Assembly: GCF_000626635.1 (NCBI RefSeq)
Contig: NZ_CP007451.1
Coordinates: 496,001-560,000, forward strand
From: Draconibacterium orientale
GTDB lineage: Bacteria > Bacteroidota > Bacteroidia > Bacteroidales > Prolixibacteraceae
Reading direction: 5' to 3'
Length of the DNA: 64,000 nt
Both the position numbers and the translations under genes were made by a program. The notes under the pieces are model-generated. The model was not told the DNA's origin. It searched no databases and saw only the letters and a program-made list of their open reading frames with translations. Position 1 is the stretch's first letter, and each line of letters begins with the position of its first letter. This document shows positions 26,519 to 35,172 of the stretch, piece by piece.

Positions 26519-27400
26519 TCAAATATTGTCTTCATAATTGTAATTGATCTTCTCGCTAATAATTGATTGAAGTGCAGGATTATCAGCATAGTCTCCAAAC
26601 AGTTGTTTGATCGAGTTCTTAAGGTCTAGCTGCCTGTTCTTCGAAATATTTCCTAGAAAATAGGAGATTACGCGAATACAAGAATCAAGTGAACTTCTGT
26701 CTCTATTATTAAAAGGAATAGAAGGAATAACAGCCATACCTCGTGGTCTCCGGTAATCATACAAAACATCACCATGCGCACAGCTATTTCGAATATCGAT
26801 TATGACCTTAAACAAATTATAAAATTTATCCAAGCTCACCACTCCAAATTCATTTGCAATTTGTTCTTTAAGTTCCTGGTTTCGTATGTTACGGTAAATA
26901 TTAAATACGATACCAAACGTAAGAAATTCCAAAGTTTTCCATGCAGGCGCATATTTATCATTAATATGATTCAAATGATGCTCTTTAATTGGCTTGTTAT
27001 TTTTTATAAACTGTTGGTTATAATTCCGGTCTACAAAGTCTATAACCTCTTTATTAACTATTGCCGGATCGGCAAACCAGGTTGGCGATTCTTTATAATA
27101 ATTCGAAACATAGTATATCACTTTTGTTCGAAAATTTATTTCAATCCTATTGGTATATTTAATCAGTAAAATCCGTAAATCGGTGTCCAAATAATAAAGT
27201 TTTATGACGTCTGAAAACTTTGTTCCTTCAACAAATTCATGGTCTGAGTTTTTTTGAAACGGATACCAGTAGAATCCTAAACGGTAATACCCAATATCCA
27301 GCAAGTGCTCAGTTATCTTTGCTTCAGGCAAATCCAGGGTCATTCCGCGCTCCTGTAAAAGAGCTATTTGTGTAGCTGTGTCGGTGGCAATGTTTCCCAT
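26519..27400 (-). CDS. Abi_2/AbiF-like HEPN protein (abortive infection)
   Basis: 293 residues. The overall pattern matches the Abi_2 (AbiD/AbiF) family: the N-terminal helix-turn region with LQERGMTLDLPEAKITEHL, LLDIGYYRLGFYWYPF, the RIEINFRTKVIYYVSN helix, and PAWKTLEFLTFG. The HEPN RNase motif R-N-S-C-A-H is at about residues 204-209, with HGDVLYDYR after it. Such proteins are HEPN ribonuclease-like toxins that stop growth after phage infection, and AbiF relatives are discussed as ancestors of Cas13. Some are paired with a structured non-coding RNA. The gene is isolated, with its own terminator and a 400-bp structured and repeat-rich upstream region, consistent with a stand-alone RNA-linked defence module. 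Confidence 0.85.
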   Translation of the reverse strand: MGNIATDTATQIALLQERGMTLDLPEAKITEHLLDIGYYRLGFYWYPFQKNSDHEFVEGTKFSDVIKLYYLDTDLRILLIKYTNRIEINFRTKVIYYVSNYYKESPTWFADPAIVNKEVIDFVDRNYNQQFIKNNKPIKEHHLNHINDKYAPAWKTLEFLTFGIVFNIYRNIRNQELKEQIANEFGVVSLDKFYNLFKVIIDIRNSCAHGDVLYDYRRPRGMAVIPSIPFNNRDRSSLDSCIRVISYFLGNISKNRQLDLKNSIKQLFGDYADNPALQSIISEKINYNYEDNI

Positions 27401-27419
27401 ATGTCAATCATTTAGTTCT

Positions 27420-27600
27420 TATTTTCTCTTTTTCTTCCCTTTCTTTAGCAGCAGCGCAGTGTATTCGTTATATAATTCAAAAAGGAATTCGACACAACTA
27501 CTGAAGAGACAGTTTTAGTGCCCGGTCTTTCACGTCGTTCTGGCTTAGAGCCATTGGGTAATCGTTCTGTTTTTTACGAAGCCCTAATGTAGCAAAAAAT
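27420..27600 (-). ncRNA. Possible AbiF-type leader RNA upstream of Abi gene
   Basis: The 200 bp before the Abi start contain no gene but several small helices on the minus strand. These are TGGCT-ctaa-GCCA near 27541-27554, CAC..AACTG-tctctt-CAGT..GTG near 27493-27521, and AATTC-cttttt-GAATT near 27474-27489. AbiF genes in many bacteria have a conserved RNA beside them, but I cannot confirm a match by eye. Treat as a candidate only. Confidence 0.25.
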
Positions 27601-27699
27601 GAGGAAATATTTTATTGTTAATAGAATGTGGTGGTGGCAGCCCCTGTGCCTTGCTGCCGGCGGCTTTCCGAAAACCAAACAACCTCCACACCCTTGTAA

Positions 27700-27970
27700 C
27701 TCACTGATTACAGGCTTCCTGCAGCCGTGTAATTGGCCAGCAAACTTGTTGGCTGGCTTGTTGCAGCGCTGCGGCAGGCAAAAAATTTTGCTGAGACCCT
27801 TCCTGCAGCCGTGTAACATGCCTCCAATTTTTTTTAGACCCCTGCCGCAGCCATGTAACTGCAAATAATTTTTGTGGCACTCCCCTCGCAGTTTTGTAAC
27901 AGGCAAGAAATTTTTCTGAGACCCCCCTCGCAGTTTTGTAACAGGCTAAAAATTTTTCTGAGATCGGTGT
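27700..27970. repeat. 42-bp degenerate tandem repeat array, about six units
   Basis: Units begin near (T/G/A)TGTAAC, have an AATTTTT core and end in a C-rich segment before CAG(T/C). The two right-hand units are nearly identical (both with TTGTAACAGGC and AATTTTTCTGAGA); the left ones have diverged. Because 42 is divisible by three, frames stay open on both strands and would encode 14-residue repeats such as SEKFLACYKTARGV on the minus strand. Nothing indicates that these are translated. The array ends 300 bp upstream of the Abi gene. Confidence 0.75.
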
Positions 27971-28238
27971 AACACAGCTGCAGCAAGCCAGCCATTTTTT
28001 TTGCTTGCACACCGGAATAGTATTAAGTGGTAAATTCCGGGATCAATCAGATGCGATTAAAATGCGGCATCGGTAAGAATGCTGAATAACATAATTACCG
28101 GCATTGACTTTGGTAAACATTTGCTCTAATTTTATTAAACAAAAAATAAAACGCTCGATCAGCCAAACGCTTATCACAAAAACAAAAAAATTAAATAACC
28201 TTTCAAAAACAACTTTTGTAATCCTTAAAAAAACTATC

Positions 28239-28991
28239 ATGAAAAAAATTCTAAATCTTTTCTTGTATAAACTCCGTAACGGAGAATACTTCCAGTTTAT
28301 GAGCGACTTTAAAGGTTTGCTCGTAGCGCTTACACCGGCAGCCATACATTCGGAGGCCGAATTTGCCGAATTCGATGCCCGGCTAACGAAGCTCGACGAT
28401 GAGTTGCGCGTAGATCAGGGCAGCGTACTAACCGAACAACTACAAAGTATAGATCAGGCCAGAGATAATATTTGGCGCGCTATAGATATGCGCATTAATG
28501 CTACCATGTTGTGCGGCATTTACCAAGAAGTTGAGGCCGCCAAACTCCTGCGACGCTTGTTCGATTTATATGGCGATGTTCGCAGGGTAACCTACAACGA
28601 AGAAACAGCAGGTCTTACCAATTTAATTGGCGATTTAACAAAGCCGGAAAATACCGACATTGTTACCGCCTGCCAACTCGATACCTGGGTTAACCACTTA
28701 AAACAAGCAAACATTGCTTTTAAAGCTAAACAAAACGAGCGCGACACCGTATTGGCCAACAAAAACAGCGGCAATGCCAAGGCTGTTCGTCTTGAAATTG
28801 ATCCGTTGTACGAACTATTGGTTGAGCGGGTAAATGCTTTGGTGAGTTTGAATATGCAAACTCCCGAAATTGAGAATTTCATAAAAGAGCTAAACCAGAA
28901 AATTAAAACTTTCGAGAATACGATTGCTATTCGCGAAGGCCGAAGAGACAGTGGCGAGGAAAATGAAACTCCTGCTCCCAACGACGAATAA
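28239..28991 (+). CDS. DUF6261-like hypothetical protein
   Basis: About 250 residues from the ATG at 28239. The frame extends to 28104, but that part is Lys/Asn-rich and AT-rich like untranslated DNA, whereas MKKILNLFLYKLRNGEYFQFM is a typical family start. The protein is predicted to be almost entirely helical with no signal peptide or membrane segment. Repeated heptad-like stretches (EFAEFDARLTKLDDELRV, MQTPEIENFIKELNQKIKTF) and an acidic tail EENETPAPNDE are visible. Proteins of this type are common in Bacteroidota and have no known function. The gene stands alone with a terminator at 29031. Confidence 0.7.
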   Translation: MKKILNLFLYKLRNGEYFQFMSDFKGLLVALTPAAIHSEAEFAEFDARLTKLDDELRVDQGSVLTEQLQSIDQARDNIWRAIDMRINATMLCGIYQEVEAAKLLRRLFDLYGDVRRVTYNEETAGLTNLIGDLTKPENTDIVTACQLDTWVNHLKQANIAFKAKQNERDTVLANKNSGNAKAVRLEIDPLYELLVERVNALVSLNMQTPEIENFIKELNQKIKTFENTIAIREGRRDSGEENETPAPNDE

Positions 28992-29030
28992 TTAATAATA
29001 TTTACAAATTTTGTTTTAAAGGTTCACAAA

Positions 29031-29062
29031 AGCATCCATCCTGCGGGTTGGGTGCTTTTTTA
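29031..29062. terminator. Terminator between DUF6261 and uxuA
   Basis: AGCATCCA (29031-29038) pairs with TGGGTGCT (29049-29056), then six T. It ends the DUF6261 transcript and may also stop the convergent uxuA transcript. Confidence 0.7.
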
Positions 29063-29068
29063 TTCCGA

Positions 29069-30319
29069 TTACCTGCTTATTGTTTGGGCAGAAATATAAT
29101 TGGGTTCCCCTTCATCCACCAGCATAAATTCAATTCCGTGCATTAGGCCGTCAAGCTCGGCAAGCCCTTTTAAACGGCCAATTAGCGGGTATCCGGGATT
29201 GTAATCGTATTTATAATCGTCCATAATACGTATGCCGTGGTCGGGGCGTACCGGCATTTTCACATCGCTTCTGCCTGCTTGTATCCGGCGTTTCTGTTCT
29301 TTTAGCAGGGCATACATTATTTTCATCATATTCTGCGAACCGCTTAAATGCCCCGATTCGTAAAAACTGCCATCATCAAGCAGCAGGGTATTTCGCAAGT
29401 GCACAAAATGAATGCGTTCGCGGGTTTTCTCAATCACTTCCAGCAAGTCGTTTTCTTTTCGTGCCGAGAGCGATCCGGCGCAAAAAGTTACCCCATTGTT
29501 GGGCGAAGCATTGGCTTTAAAAAGCCATTCGTAGTCATCCAGTTGGCCAATAATTCGCGGCAATCCCAATACCGGAAACGGTGGATCGTCGGGGTGAATG
29601 GCCAGTTTCACACCGGCTTCTTCGGCCACCGGAATTACATCGTCGAGAAAAGCTTTTAAATAATTACGCAGCTGTTCTTTCCCAATGTTTTTGTAACGGT
29701 CGATAAACTCCAGGAAAAGGCTTTTTGGATCGGCCACCGAACCATCAATCACACCATCGATAAATCCCTGTGTAACCACGATAATATTGTAGGCCAGCTC
29801 ATCGGCTTGCTGTTCCGTCATTTTTTCGAAAACCGCTTTGGCCTTTTCAACAATTTCGGCAGGATAATCCGTTTCGGCACCCGGGCGTTTCAGAATAAAA
29901 ACATCGAAGGCTACAAAAGTGGGAAAATCAAAGTACATTGATTCGCCGCCATTTTTTAGTTTGAAATGCAAATCGGTACGTGCCCAATCCAAAACCGGCA
30001 TAAAATTGTAGCAAATGGTATCGATACCACACTGCCCAAGGTTGCGCACCGATTGCTGGTAGTTGGCAATCAGACGTTCGCGGTCGTTCGAGCAGATTTT
30101 TATGCCCTCCGAAACCGGAAGGCTCTCCACAACACTCCAACGCATGCCTCGTTTTTCAATGGCTGTTTTTACCTTTAAAATTTCTTCAACCGGCCAAACT
30201 TCTCCATTTGGAATATGATGCAGGGCGGTAACCACTCCTTCCACACCCATTTGCTGCAAATCATCAAGTGTCACCAAATCTTTCTCACCAAACCAACGCC
30301 ACGTTTTTTCTAAAGCCAT
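29069..30319 (-). CDS. uxuA: Mannonate dehydratase
   Basis: About 416 residues from the ATG at 30319 (MALEKTWRWFGEKDLVTLDD); a start at 30349 would add ten residues. The enzyme dehydrates D-mannonate to 2-keto-3-deoxygluconate in hexuronate catabolism in the cytoplasm. Family features are the N-terminal RWFGEKDLVTLDDLQQMGVE, GVVTALHHIPNGEVW, the Mg-binding AIHPDDPPFPVLGLPRI, FCAGSLSA, IHFVHLRNTLL, and MPVRPDHGIRIMDD near the C-terminus. It is the last gene of the xylan-side operon and fits glucuronate released by GH115. A strong hairpin separates it from the upstream SDR gene, so it may also have its own promoter. Confidence 0.95.
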   Translation of the reverse strand: MALEKTWRWFGEKDLVTLDDLQQMGVEGVVTALHHIPNGEVWPVEEILKVKTAIEKRGMRWSVVESLPVSEGIKICSNDRERLIANYQQSVRNLGQCGIDTICYNFMPVLDWARTDLHFKLKNGGESMYFDFPTFVAFDVFILKRPGAETDYPAEIVEKAKAVFEKMTEQQADELAYNIIVVTQGFIDGVIDGSVADPKSLFLEFIDRYKNIGKEQLRNYLKAFLDDVIPVAEEAGVKLAIHPDDPPFPVLGLPRIIGQLDDYEWLFKANASPNNGVTFCAGSLSARKENDLLEVIEKTRERIHFVHLRNTLLLDDGSFYESGHLSGSQNMMKIMYALLKEQKRRIQAGRSDVKMPVRPDHGIRIMDDYKYDYNPGYPLIGRLKGLAELDGLMHGIEFMLVDEGEPNYISAQTISR

Positions 30320-30458
30320 TATTCTTCTATTTACTTTTTGTATTACCACCGAGACTGAAAAAATAGTTCTCGCAAATTACACTGATTTACGCCGATAGTT
30401 AGCTTAATGTTTAATTGCATCGACGAAATCTGCGCGTAACGTTCAACACCTCAAAAAT

Positions 30459-30500
30459 AACGAAAGTGGCTATACCTAAAACAGGTACACCACTTTCGTT
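30459..30500. terminator. Strong hairpin between SDR and uxuA
   Basis: AACGAAAGTGG (30459-30469) pairs perfectly with CCACTTTCGTT (30490-30500), with an inner TACCT/AGGTA stem. On the minus strand it is followed by attttt. It probably attenuates transcription from SDR into uxuA. Confidence 0.65.
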
Positions 30501-30543
30501 TTATTGATTACTTAAACAAATTAAATTGGATCGGGTTCAATTT

Positions 30544-31350
30544 TTACACACCGCTAAACGAGCTAAAACCACCATCAACAGGGAGAATTACACCTGTTAT
30601 GAACGATGCTGCATCGGAGCATAAAAACTGCACTGCGCCATTCAGTTCTTTTATGTCGCCGAAGCGCCCCATTGGTGTACGGGCCAGTACTTTTTTACTG
30701 CGCTCGGTGTACGATCCGTCGGGGTTGATCAGCACATTCCGGTTCTGATCGCCAATAAAGAAGCCCGGAGCAATAGCATTCACACGAATCTTTTCGCTGA
30801 ATTTAGTGGCCATTTCCATAGCCATCCACTGGGTAAAAATGTTAATCGCCGTTTTGGCGGTTGAATAACCCAAAACCCTGGTTATGGCCGAGTAAGTAGC
30901 CATCGACGAAATGGTAATAATACTTCCTTCGCCGCGTTTTGCCATGGCTTCGCCAAACACCAGACTTGGATAAACTGTTCCATTCATATTCAAATCGTTT
31001 ACTCGCTCAAAGTCCTCGATTTTCATATCAAAAACAGTTTGTTCCTCGGTTAGTGTAGCGCCTGGAAGATTTCCTCCGGCCGCATTGATCAGAATGTCAA
31101 TCTGCCCCCATTTTTCAAGAATTGTATCGCGGGTTTGTTTCAGTTCATTCATTTCCAAAACACTCGATACAAAACCAATGGCCTCGCCACCAATTTGTTT
31201 CAGTTCTTCAACCCGGTTATTTACATTCTCTTCGCGAATATCGAGAACGGCCACTTTAACACCAGCCTCAATTAAACTGCGGGCGATACTTCCTCCCAAA
31301 ACGCCACCACCTCCGGTTACTATGGCAACCTTATCTTTTAAACTAAACAT
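30544..31350 (-). CDS. SDR oxidoreductase, probable D-fructuronate reductase
   Basis: 268 residues of the short-chain dehydrogenase fold. The nucleotide-binding glycines are in IVTGGGGVLGGSIA (about residues 10-23), with INAAGGNLPG, the catalytic Ser in ISSMATYSA, and the Tyr-x3-Lys in GYSTAK; the C-terminal LPVDGGFSSFSGV is also typical. The Asp in VAVLDIRE after the second strand suggests NAD preference. Beside uxuA in Bacteroidota such SDRs usually reduce fructuronate to mannonate, the step before UxuA, replacing the unrelated classical UxuB. Gluconate-5-dehydrogenase-like activity is the main alternative. Confidence 0.85.
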   Translation of the reverse strand: MFSLKDKVAIVTGGGGVLGGSIARSLIEAGVKVAVLDIREENVNNRVEELKQIGGEAIGFVSSVLEMNELKQTRDTILEKWGQIDILINAAGGNLPGATLTEEQTVFDMKIEDFERVNDLNMNGTVYPSLVFGEAMAKRGEGSIITISSMATYSAITRVLGYSTAKTAINIFTQWMAMEMATKFSEKIRVNAIAPGFFIGDQNRNVLINPDGSYTERSKKVLARTPMGRFGDIKELNGAVQFLCSDAASFITGVILPVDGGFSSFSGV

Positions 31351-31367
31351 TTGTATTCTTATAAAAT

Positions 31368-32345
31368 TTATTCTGCTGTGCCTTCAATTGTAATAATTTT
31401 TCCATCGGCATCGTACTCCAGCTCCACAACTTTCATACTGCGCAGCCAGGTTTTGCCATTTGAAGGTACACAATCGTGATGGAAAAGGTACCATTTGCCC
31501 TTAAATTCAACAATTGAATGGTGTGTTGTCCAGCCCACAACCGGTGTTAAAATTACGCCCTGGTAAGTAAACGGGCCATAAGGATTGTCGCCAACAGCGT
31601 AGCACAGTTTGTGCGTGTTTCCGGTTGAATACGAGAAGTAATATTTGCCGTTGTATTTGTGCATCCACGAAGCTTCGAAAAAACGTCGGTCGTGATCGCC
31701 GGCTTTTATTGGCTCACCCTTTTCATCCAGGATAACCAAAGCTTTTGGCTCTTCGCCAAACTCCAGCATATCGTCGCTTAGTTTAGCCACACGAGCCGGT
31801 ATTGCCTGCTCATCGTCGGCAGGTTCGTGGCCACATTCAATGGCTTTGTTATCGCGGTAACGTTGCAGCTGGCCGCCCCACAAACCACCAAAGTACATGT
31901 AATGGCTGCCATCTTCGTCCTCAAAAACACAAGGATCGATAGAGTAACTTCCTTTCATTGGCGCCTCCTGCGGCACAAATGGTCCTTCGGGTTTATCGCT
32001 GATAGCTACACCAATACGGAAAATATCGGTTTGGTCTTTCAACGGGAAGTAGAGGTAGTATTTTCCGTTTTTAAAGGCACAGTCGCTGTCCCACAACTGG
32101 CGTCCGGCCCAGGGAATATCTTTTACATCCAACACATTTCCGTGGTCGGTTACCTCTCCGTCAATATCGTCCATTGAAAAAACGTGGTAGTCACGCATAT
32201 CAAAATGATCGCCGTTGTCATTTTCCGGAATGCCCGATTCTACATCGTGCGAGGGATAAATGTAAATTTTTCCGTTAAAAACATGTGCTGCCGGATCGGC
32301 CGTATAAAGGTCGTCAACAAGGTATCGTGCTTTTTTCATTTTCAA
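31368..32345 (-). CDS. GH43_1-like beta-xylosidase, cytoplasmic
   Basis: 325 residues, no signal peptide. Catalytic Asp in LYTADPAAHVFNGKIYIYPS, second Asp in YSIDPCVFEDEDGSHYMYFG, acid Glu in FFEASWMHKYNGKYYFSYS. The insertions WAGRQLWDSDCAFKNGKYYLYF and the C-terminal GWTTHHSIVEFKGKWYLFHH are characteristic of the GH43_1 group, which cleaves xylo-oligosaccharides and arabinose side chains. It probably hydrolyses fragments brought in by the GPH symporter at 33687. ATG codons at 32345 and 32339 are both possible. It follows GH10 after a 137-bp gap with a hairpin and an AACT repeat. Confidence 0.9.
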   Translation of the reverse strand: MKMKKARYLVDDLYTADPAAHVFNGKIYIYPSHDVESGIPENDNGDHFDMRDYHVFSMDDIDGEVTDHGNVLDVKDIPWAGRQLWDSDCAFKNGKYYLYFPLKDQTDIFRIGVAISDKPEGPFVPQEAPMKGSYSIDPCVFEDEDGSHYMYFGGLWGGQLQRYRDNKAIECGHEPADDEQAIPARVAKLSDDMLEFGEEPKALVILDEKGEPIKAGDHDRRFFEASWMHKYNGKYYFSYSTGNTHKLCYAVGDNPYGPFTYQGVILTPVVGWTTHHSIVEFKGKWYLFHHDCVPSNGKTWLRSMKVVELEYDADGKIITIEGTAE

Positions 32346-32399
32346 TAAATTTTTCTTACTGGTTCTTCCGTTTTCTTCGTCTTAATTTAAGCAAATTTT

Positions 32400-32429
32400 C
32401 CGGGAGCTGCACAAATGTGCATCTCCCGG
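32400..32429. terminator. GC-rich hairpin between GH10 and GH43
   Basis: CCGGGAG (32400-32406) pairs with CTCCCGG (32423-32429) and, inside, GCAC pairs with GTGC around aaat. There is no clear T run on the minus strand, so it may be an mRNA-stabilising or attenuating hairpin rather than a full stop. Confidence 0.5.
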
Positions 32430-32478
<49 letters not shown>

Positions 32479-32482
32479 TATT

Positions 32483-33628
32483 TTATTTACCAGCTTTGTT
32501 TGCTTCTTCAATTAACTTTGCGACAATGCTTTTTGGCTCGTAGTTTCTGTCGAACAACAGAGGATAATCTACACGTCCGCGAATTGGGAAATTATTTTTC
32601 CAAGAGGTAGCATCAGAAACCCCCCACAAGGTTACGCGGGTAACTGCATCGGAATGTTTCAAAAACAGGCGGAAGAAATCGAGCATACGTTCGTCCCACT
32701 CGTTCATTTTTTCTACCGGAACACCGTCGGTATAAGGATTCAGGCTTTGCTGATATTCGAAGCTGGTAGCAATATCTGCGCCAACATCCCTGCTACGGTT
32801 TGGCAAAATCGACATATCCAATTCGGTAATCATCACTTTCATTCCTTCGTTGGCATAGGCTACAATTGCTGCCTCATAGTCCTCCAGCGAAGGGCTGTCC
32901 ATTCCGATGTGCCCCTGCATACCAATGCCGTCGATACGAATTCCATCGGCTTTTAAATCGCGCACCATCTGAACGATTGCATCGCGTTTTCCGGGATACC
33001 ATTCGTTGTAGTCGTTATAGTACAATTCGGCATCAGGATCGGCTTCGTGAGCAAACTGGAAAGCCAGCTTAATAAAGTCGTCGCCAACAATTTGAAGGAA
33101 TTTGCTGTTACGCATGCTACCATCTTCCATAATAGCCTCGTTAACAACATCCCAGCCTTTAATTTTACCTTTGTAACGGCCAACAACGGTGTAAATGTGT
33201 TCTTTCATGCGCTCGATCATCACTTCACGCGAAACATCATTTCCTTCATTGTCGGTAAAAAACCAGCGTGGTGCCTGCGAATGCCAGATTAAACAATGGC
33301 CGGTTATAAATTTATCGTTTTCAACACCAAATTCTACAAACTGATCGGGCAATTCAAAGTTGTATTCGCCTTCGCTTGGATGAATTGGTCCGCTTTTCAT
33401 ACAGTTTTCGGCAACAATTGCCTGAAACTGATTTTTTATTACCTCAACTCCGGCTGAATCTCTACCGGTAATTTGCCATTCGTTTAAAGCTGTTCCAATA
33501 TGAAATTTACCGGCAAAAGCTTCTTTTAATGTTGGTGTTTTCTGCGACCGTGTTGTTGTTCCGCTGTTACACGACATTAAAATGCCAGCAAGTAGCATAA
33601 TCAAAACAAATCGATTCCTGTTTCTCAT
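32483..33628 (-). CDS. GH10 endo-1,4-beta-xylanase, lipoprotein
   Basis: 381 residues. The signal MRNRNRFVLIMLLAGIL with lipobox LMSC (Cys20) predicts lipid anchoring. The GH10 barrel starts at FHIGTALNEWQI. Signature residues are HCLIWHSQAPRW, the acid/base Glu164 in GWDVVNEAI, GIGMQGHIGM, the nucleophile Glu269 in MITELDMSI, and WGVSDATSWKN. It is a compact single-domain enzyme, unlike the CBM-containing GH10 at 41290, so it probably cleaves shorter or periplasmic xylo-oligosaccharides. It lies in the operon between the GPH symporter and GH43_1. Confidence 0.95.
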   Translation of the reverse strand: MRNRNRFVLIMLLAGILMSCNSGTTTRSQKTPTLKEAFAGKFHIGTALNEWQITGRDSAGVEVIKNQFQAIVAENCMKSGPIHPSEGEYNFELPDQFVEFGVENDKFITGHCLIWHSQAPRWFFTDNEGNDVSREVMIERMKEHIYTVVGRYKGKIKGWDVVNEAIMEDGSMRNSKFLQIVGDDFIKLAFQFAHEADPDAELYYNDYNEWYPGKRDAIVQMVRDLKADGIRIDGIGMQGHIGMDSPSLEDYEAAIVAYANEGMKVMITELDMSILPNRSRDVGADIATSFEYQQSLNPYTDGVPVEKMNEWDERMLDFFRLFLKHSDAVTRVTLWGVSDATSWKNNFPIRGRVDYPLLFDRNYEPKSIVAKLIEEANKAGK

Positions 33629-33686
33629 TTTTATGGTATTTATGGTTTAAAATATTCTTTTCATCCGAAGACTTCGGCGTACATTA

Positions 33687-35141
33687 TTATTGTCTTCTTT
33701 CAATTAAATCTTTCTGAATCAGTACTTCTTTACTTTTATTGATTTCGTAGAAGAACAGCAAAGCAACTCCAATTAAAAACGGAATTGACGGGTAAATACT
33801 AACCAGCATTTTTGCTCCCTGAGCTACACTTTCGGGCTGAATCAGTTCCTGGCCGGCTGCCACAGCATCTTTCGATACGTAGCCGTACAAACCCAAAATC
33901 CATGTAACAATTGCGCCACCAATAGCCAATCCGGCCTTTAGGCCCACCATCATTGCCGAAAAGATTATTGCTGTTGCACGGCGGTTGTTAACCCACTCCG
34001 AGAAATCGGCAACATCGGCAATCATTGCCCAAAGAATTGGCGTTGTTACACCGTAGAAAAACATATGCAATGCCTGCGCTAAAAACATCAGGCGAACATC
34101 TTCGGGATTGTAAAAAATGAAGGATATAATAAACAGGGTAGCGATAAACAATGTTGTTCCGAACACATCGCGTTTTCCGAATTTGTTGGCCAGCTTACTG
34201 GAAACGGCGATACCAATCATCGAACAAATGATTCCTCCGGCATTGAATAATCCAAAGCCTGCTGATGCTACATCCGACTCAAAAAAGTTCATGCCTACAG
34301 CAGCAAGCGAATCTAAAATTGGCTGAATAAAACTTTTCAGCGTGGCTTCATCAACGTAATTATTAAAATAGTAAACGTACGATCCGCCTTTCATAGCCAG
34401 TGTAACAAATACCAGAATTGTTAGCGTTAACATGATGATCCATGGACGGTTTTTGAATAAATCGCTTAAATCGTCTTTTAAACTCGATTCCTGTTCCGGG
34501 CGAGGAATTACACGTTCTTTGGTGGTAAGAAAAGTGATCAGCAACAGAACGGTACCGATAATAGCCATCCAGGTCATTACCGATTCAATGCCGGCAGCTT
34601 TATCGCCTTTTCCCACATGCAAAATGATGGGCAGCATAAACACCTGCACAAAAAACTGCGCAAACATTACTGCCGCAAAACGGTACGACGACAGGCTGTT
34701 TCGCTCCGACATATCGGCGGTTAGCACGCCACTCAGTGCCGAATAAGGCAGGTTACTTGCCGCATAAGCCAGCAGTAATAGCGTGTAAGTTCCGGCGGCA
34801 TAAATCAGTTTTCCCTTGTACGAAAAATCGGGTGTTGTAAAAGCCAGCAAGGCAATTACGCCCAGCGGAATAGCGGTAAACAAAATCCAGGGGCGAAATT
34901 TTCCCCATCGTGAGCGTGTTCGGTCGGCCAAAGCGCCAATAATCGGGTTAAAAGCAAAGGCTGCCACCAGTCCTACCACCAGCATAATTACTGATGCGTG
35001 TTCGTTTTGCAGTCCATAAATATCGGTATAGAAAAAAGCAAGGAAAGTAACCAGGGTTTGAAACACGAGGTTGGCAGCGAGGTCGCCAAGGCTGTATCCT
35101 ATTTTTTCCAGTACAGAAACTTTCTGTGAAGTAGTTTTCAT
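33687..35141 (-). CDS. GPH-family symporter for xylo-oligosaccharides
   Basis: About 484 residues from the ATG at 35141 (MKTTSQKVSVLEKIGYSLGD). The frame reaches a TTG at 35171, which would add ten residues. About 12 membrane segments and the GPH motifs AFNPIIGALADRTRSRWGKF then RPWILF and DFSEWVNNRRATA are present. It differs from the carrier at 5992 by a longer loop before the last third. Context (GH10, GH43_1, GH115, uronate genes) points to import of xylose- or aldouronic-acid-containing oligosaccharides across the inner membrane. Confidence 0.87.
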   Translation of the reverse strand: MKTTSQKVSVLEKIGYSLGDLAANLVFQTLVTFLAFFYTDIYGLQNEHASVIMLVVGLVAAFAFNPIIGALADRTRSRWGKFRPWILFTAIPLGVIALLAFTTPDFSYKGKLIYAAGTYTLLLLAYAASNLPYSALSGVLTADMSERNSLSSYRFAAVMFAQFFVQVFMLPIILHVGKGDKAAGIESVMTWMAIIGTVLLLITFLTTKERVIPRPEQESSLKDDLSDLFKNRPWIIMLTLTILVFVTLAMKGGSYVYYFNNYVDEATLKSFIQPILDSLAAVGMNFFESDVASAGFGLFNAGGIICSMIGIAVSSKLANKFGKRDVFGTTLFIATLFIISFIFYNPEDVRLMFLAQALHMFFYGVTTPILWAMIADVADFSEWVNNRRATAIIFSAMMVGLKAGLAIGGAIVTWILGLYGYVSKDAVAAGQELIQPESVAQGAKMLVSIYPSIPFLIGVALLFFYEINKSKEVLIQKDLIERRQ

Positions 35142-35172
35142 TTGATTTTTTGTATTATTTGATTTTTTCAAT

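Larger units (their letters stand above)
27401..28238. other. Long intergenic region with tandem repeats
   Basis: 838 bp between the Abi and DUF6261 genes. It contains the candidate leader RNA, the 42-bp repeat array, a hairpin near 27979-28006 (GCAAGC/GCTTGC), and an AT-rich stretch before the DUF6261 start that should hold its promoter. Several open frames in the repeat array arise because the period is a multiple of three. Confidence 0.5.

Noticed and set aside
27700-27970. CRISPR array
   Set aside because: Repeats are contiguous and degenerate, without unique spacers, and no cas genes are nearby.
27574-28012. Overlapping open frames with 14-residue repeats on both strands as repeat-protein genes
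   Set aside because: They exist because the 42-bp repeat period is a multiple of three; no start context, no family resemblance, and composition follows the repeat.
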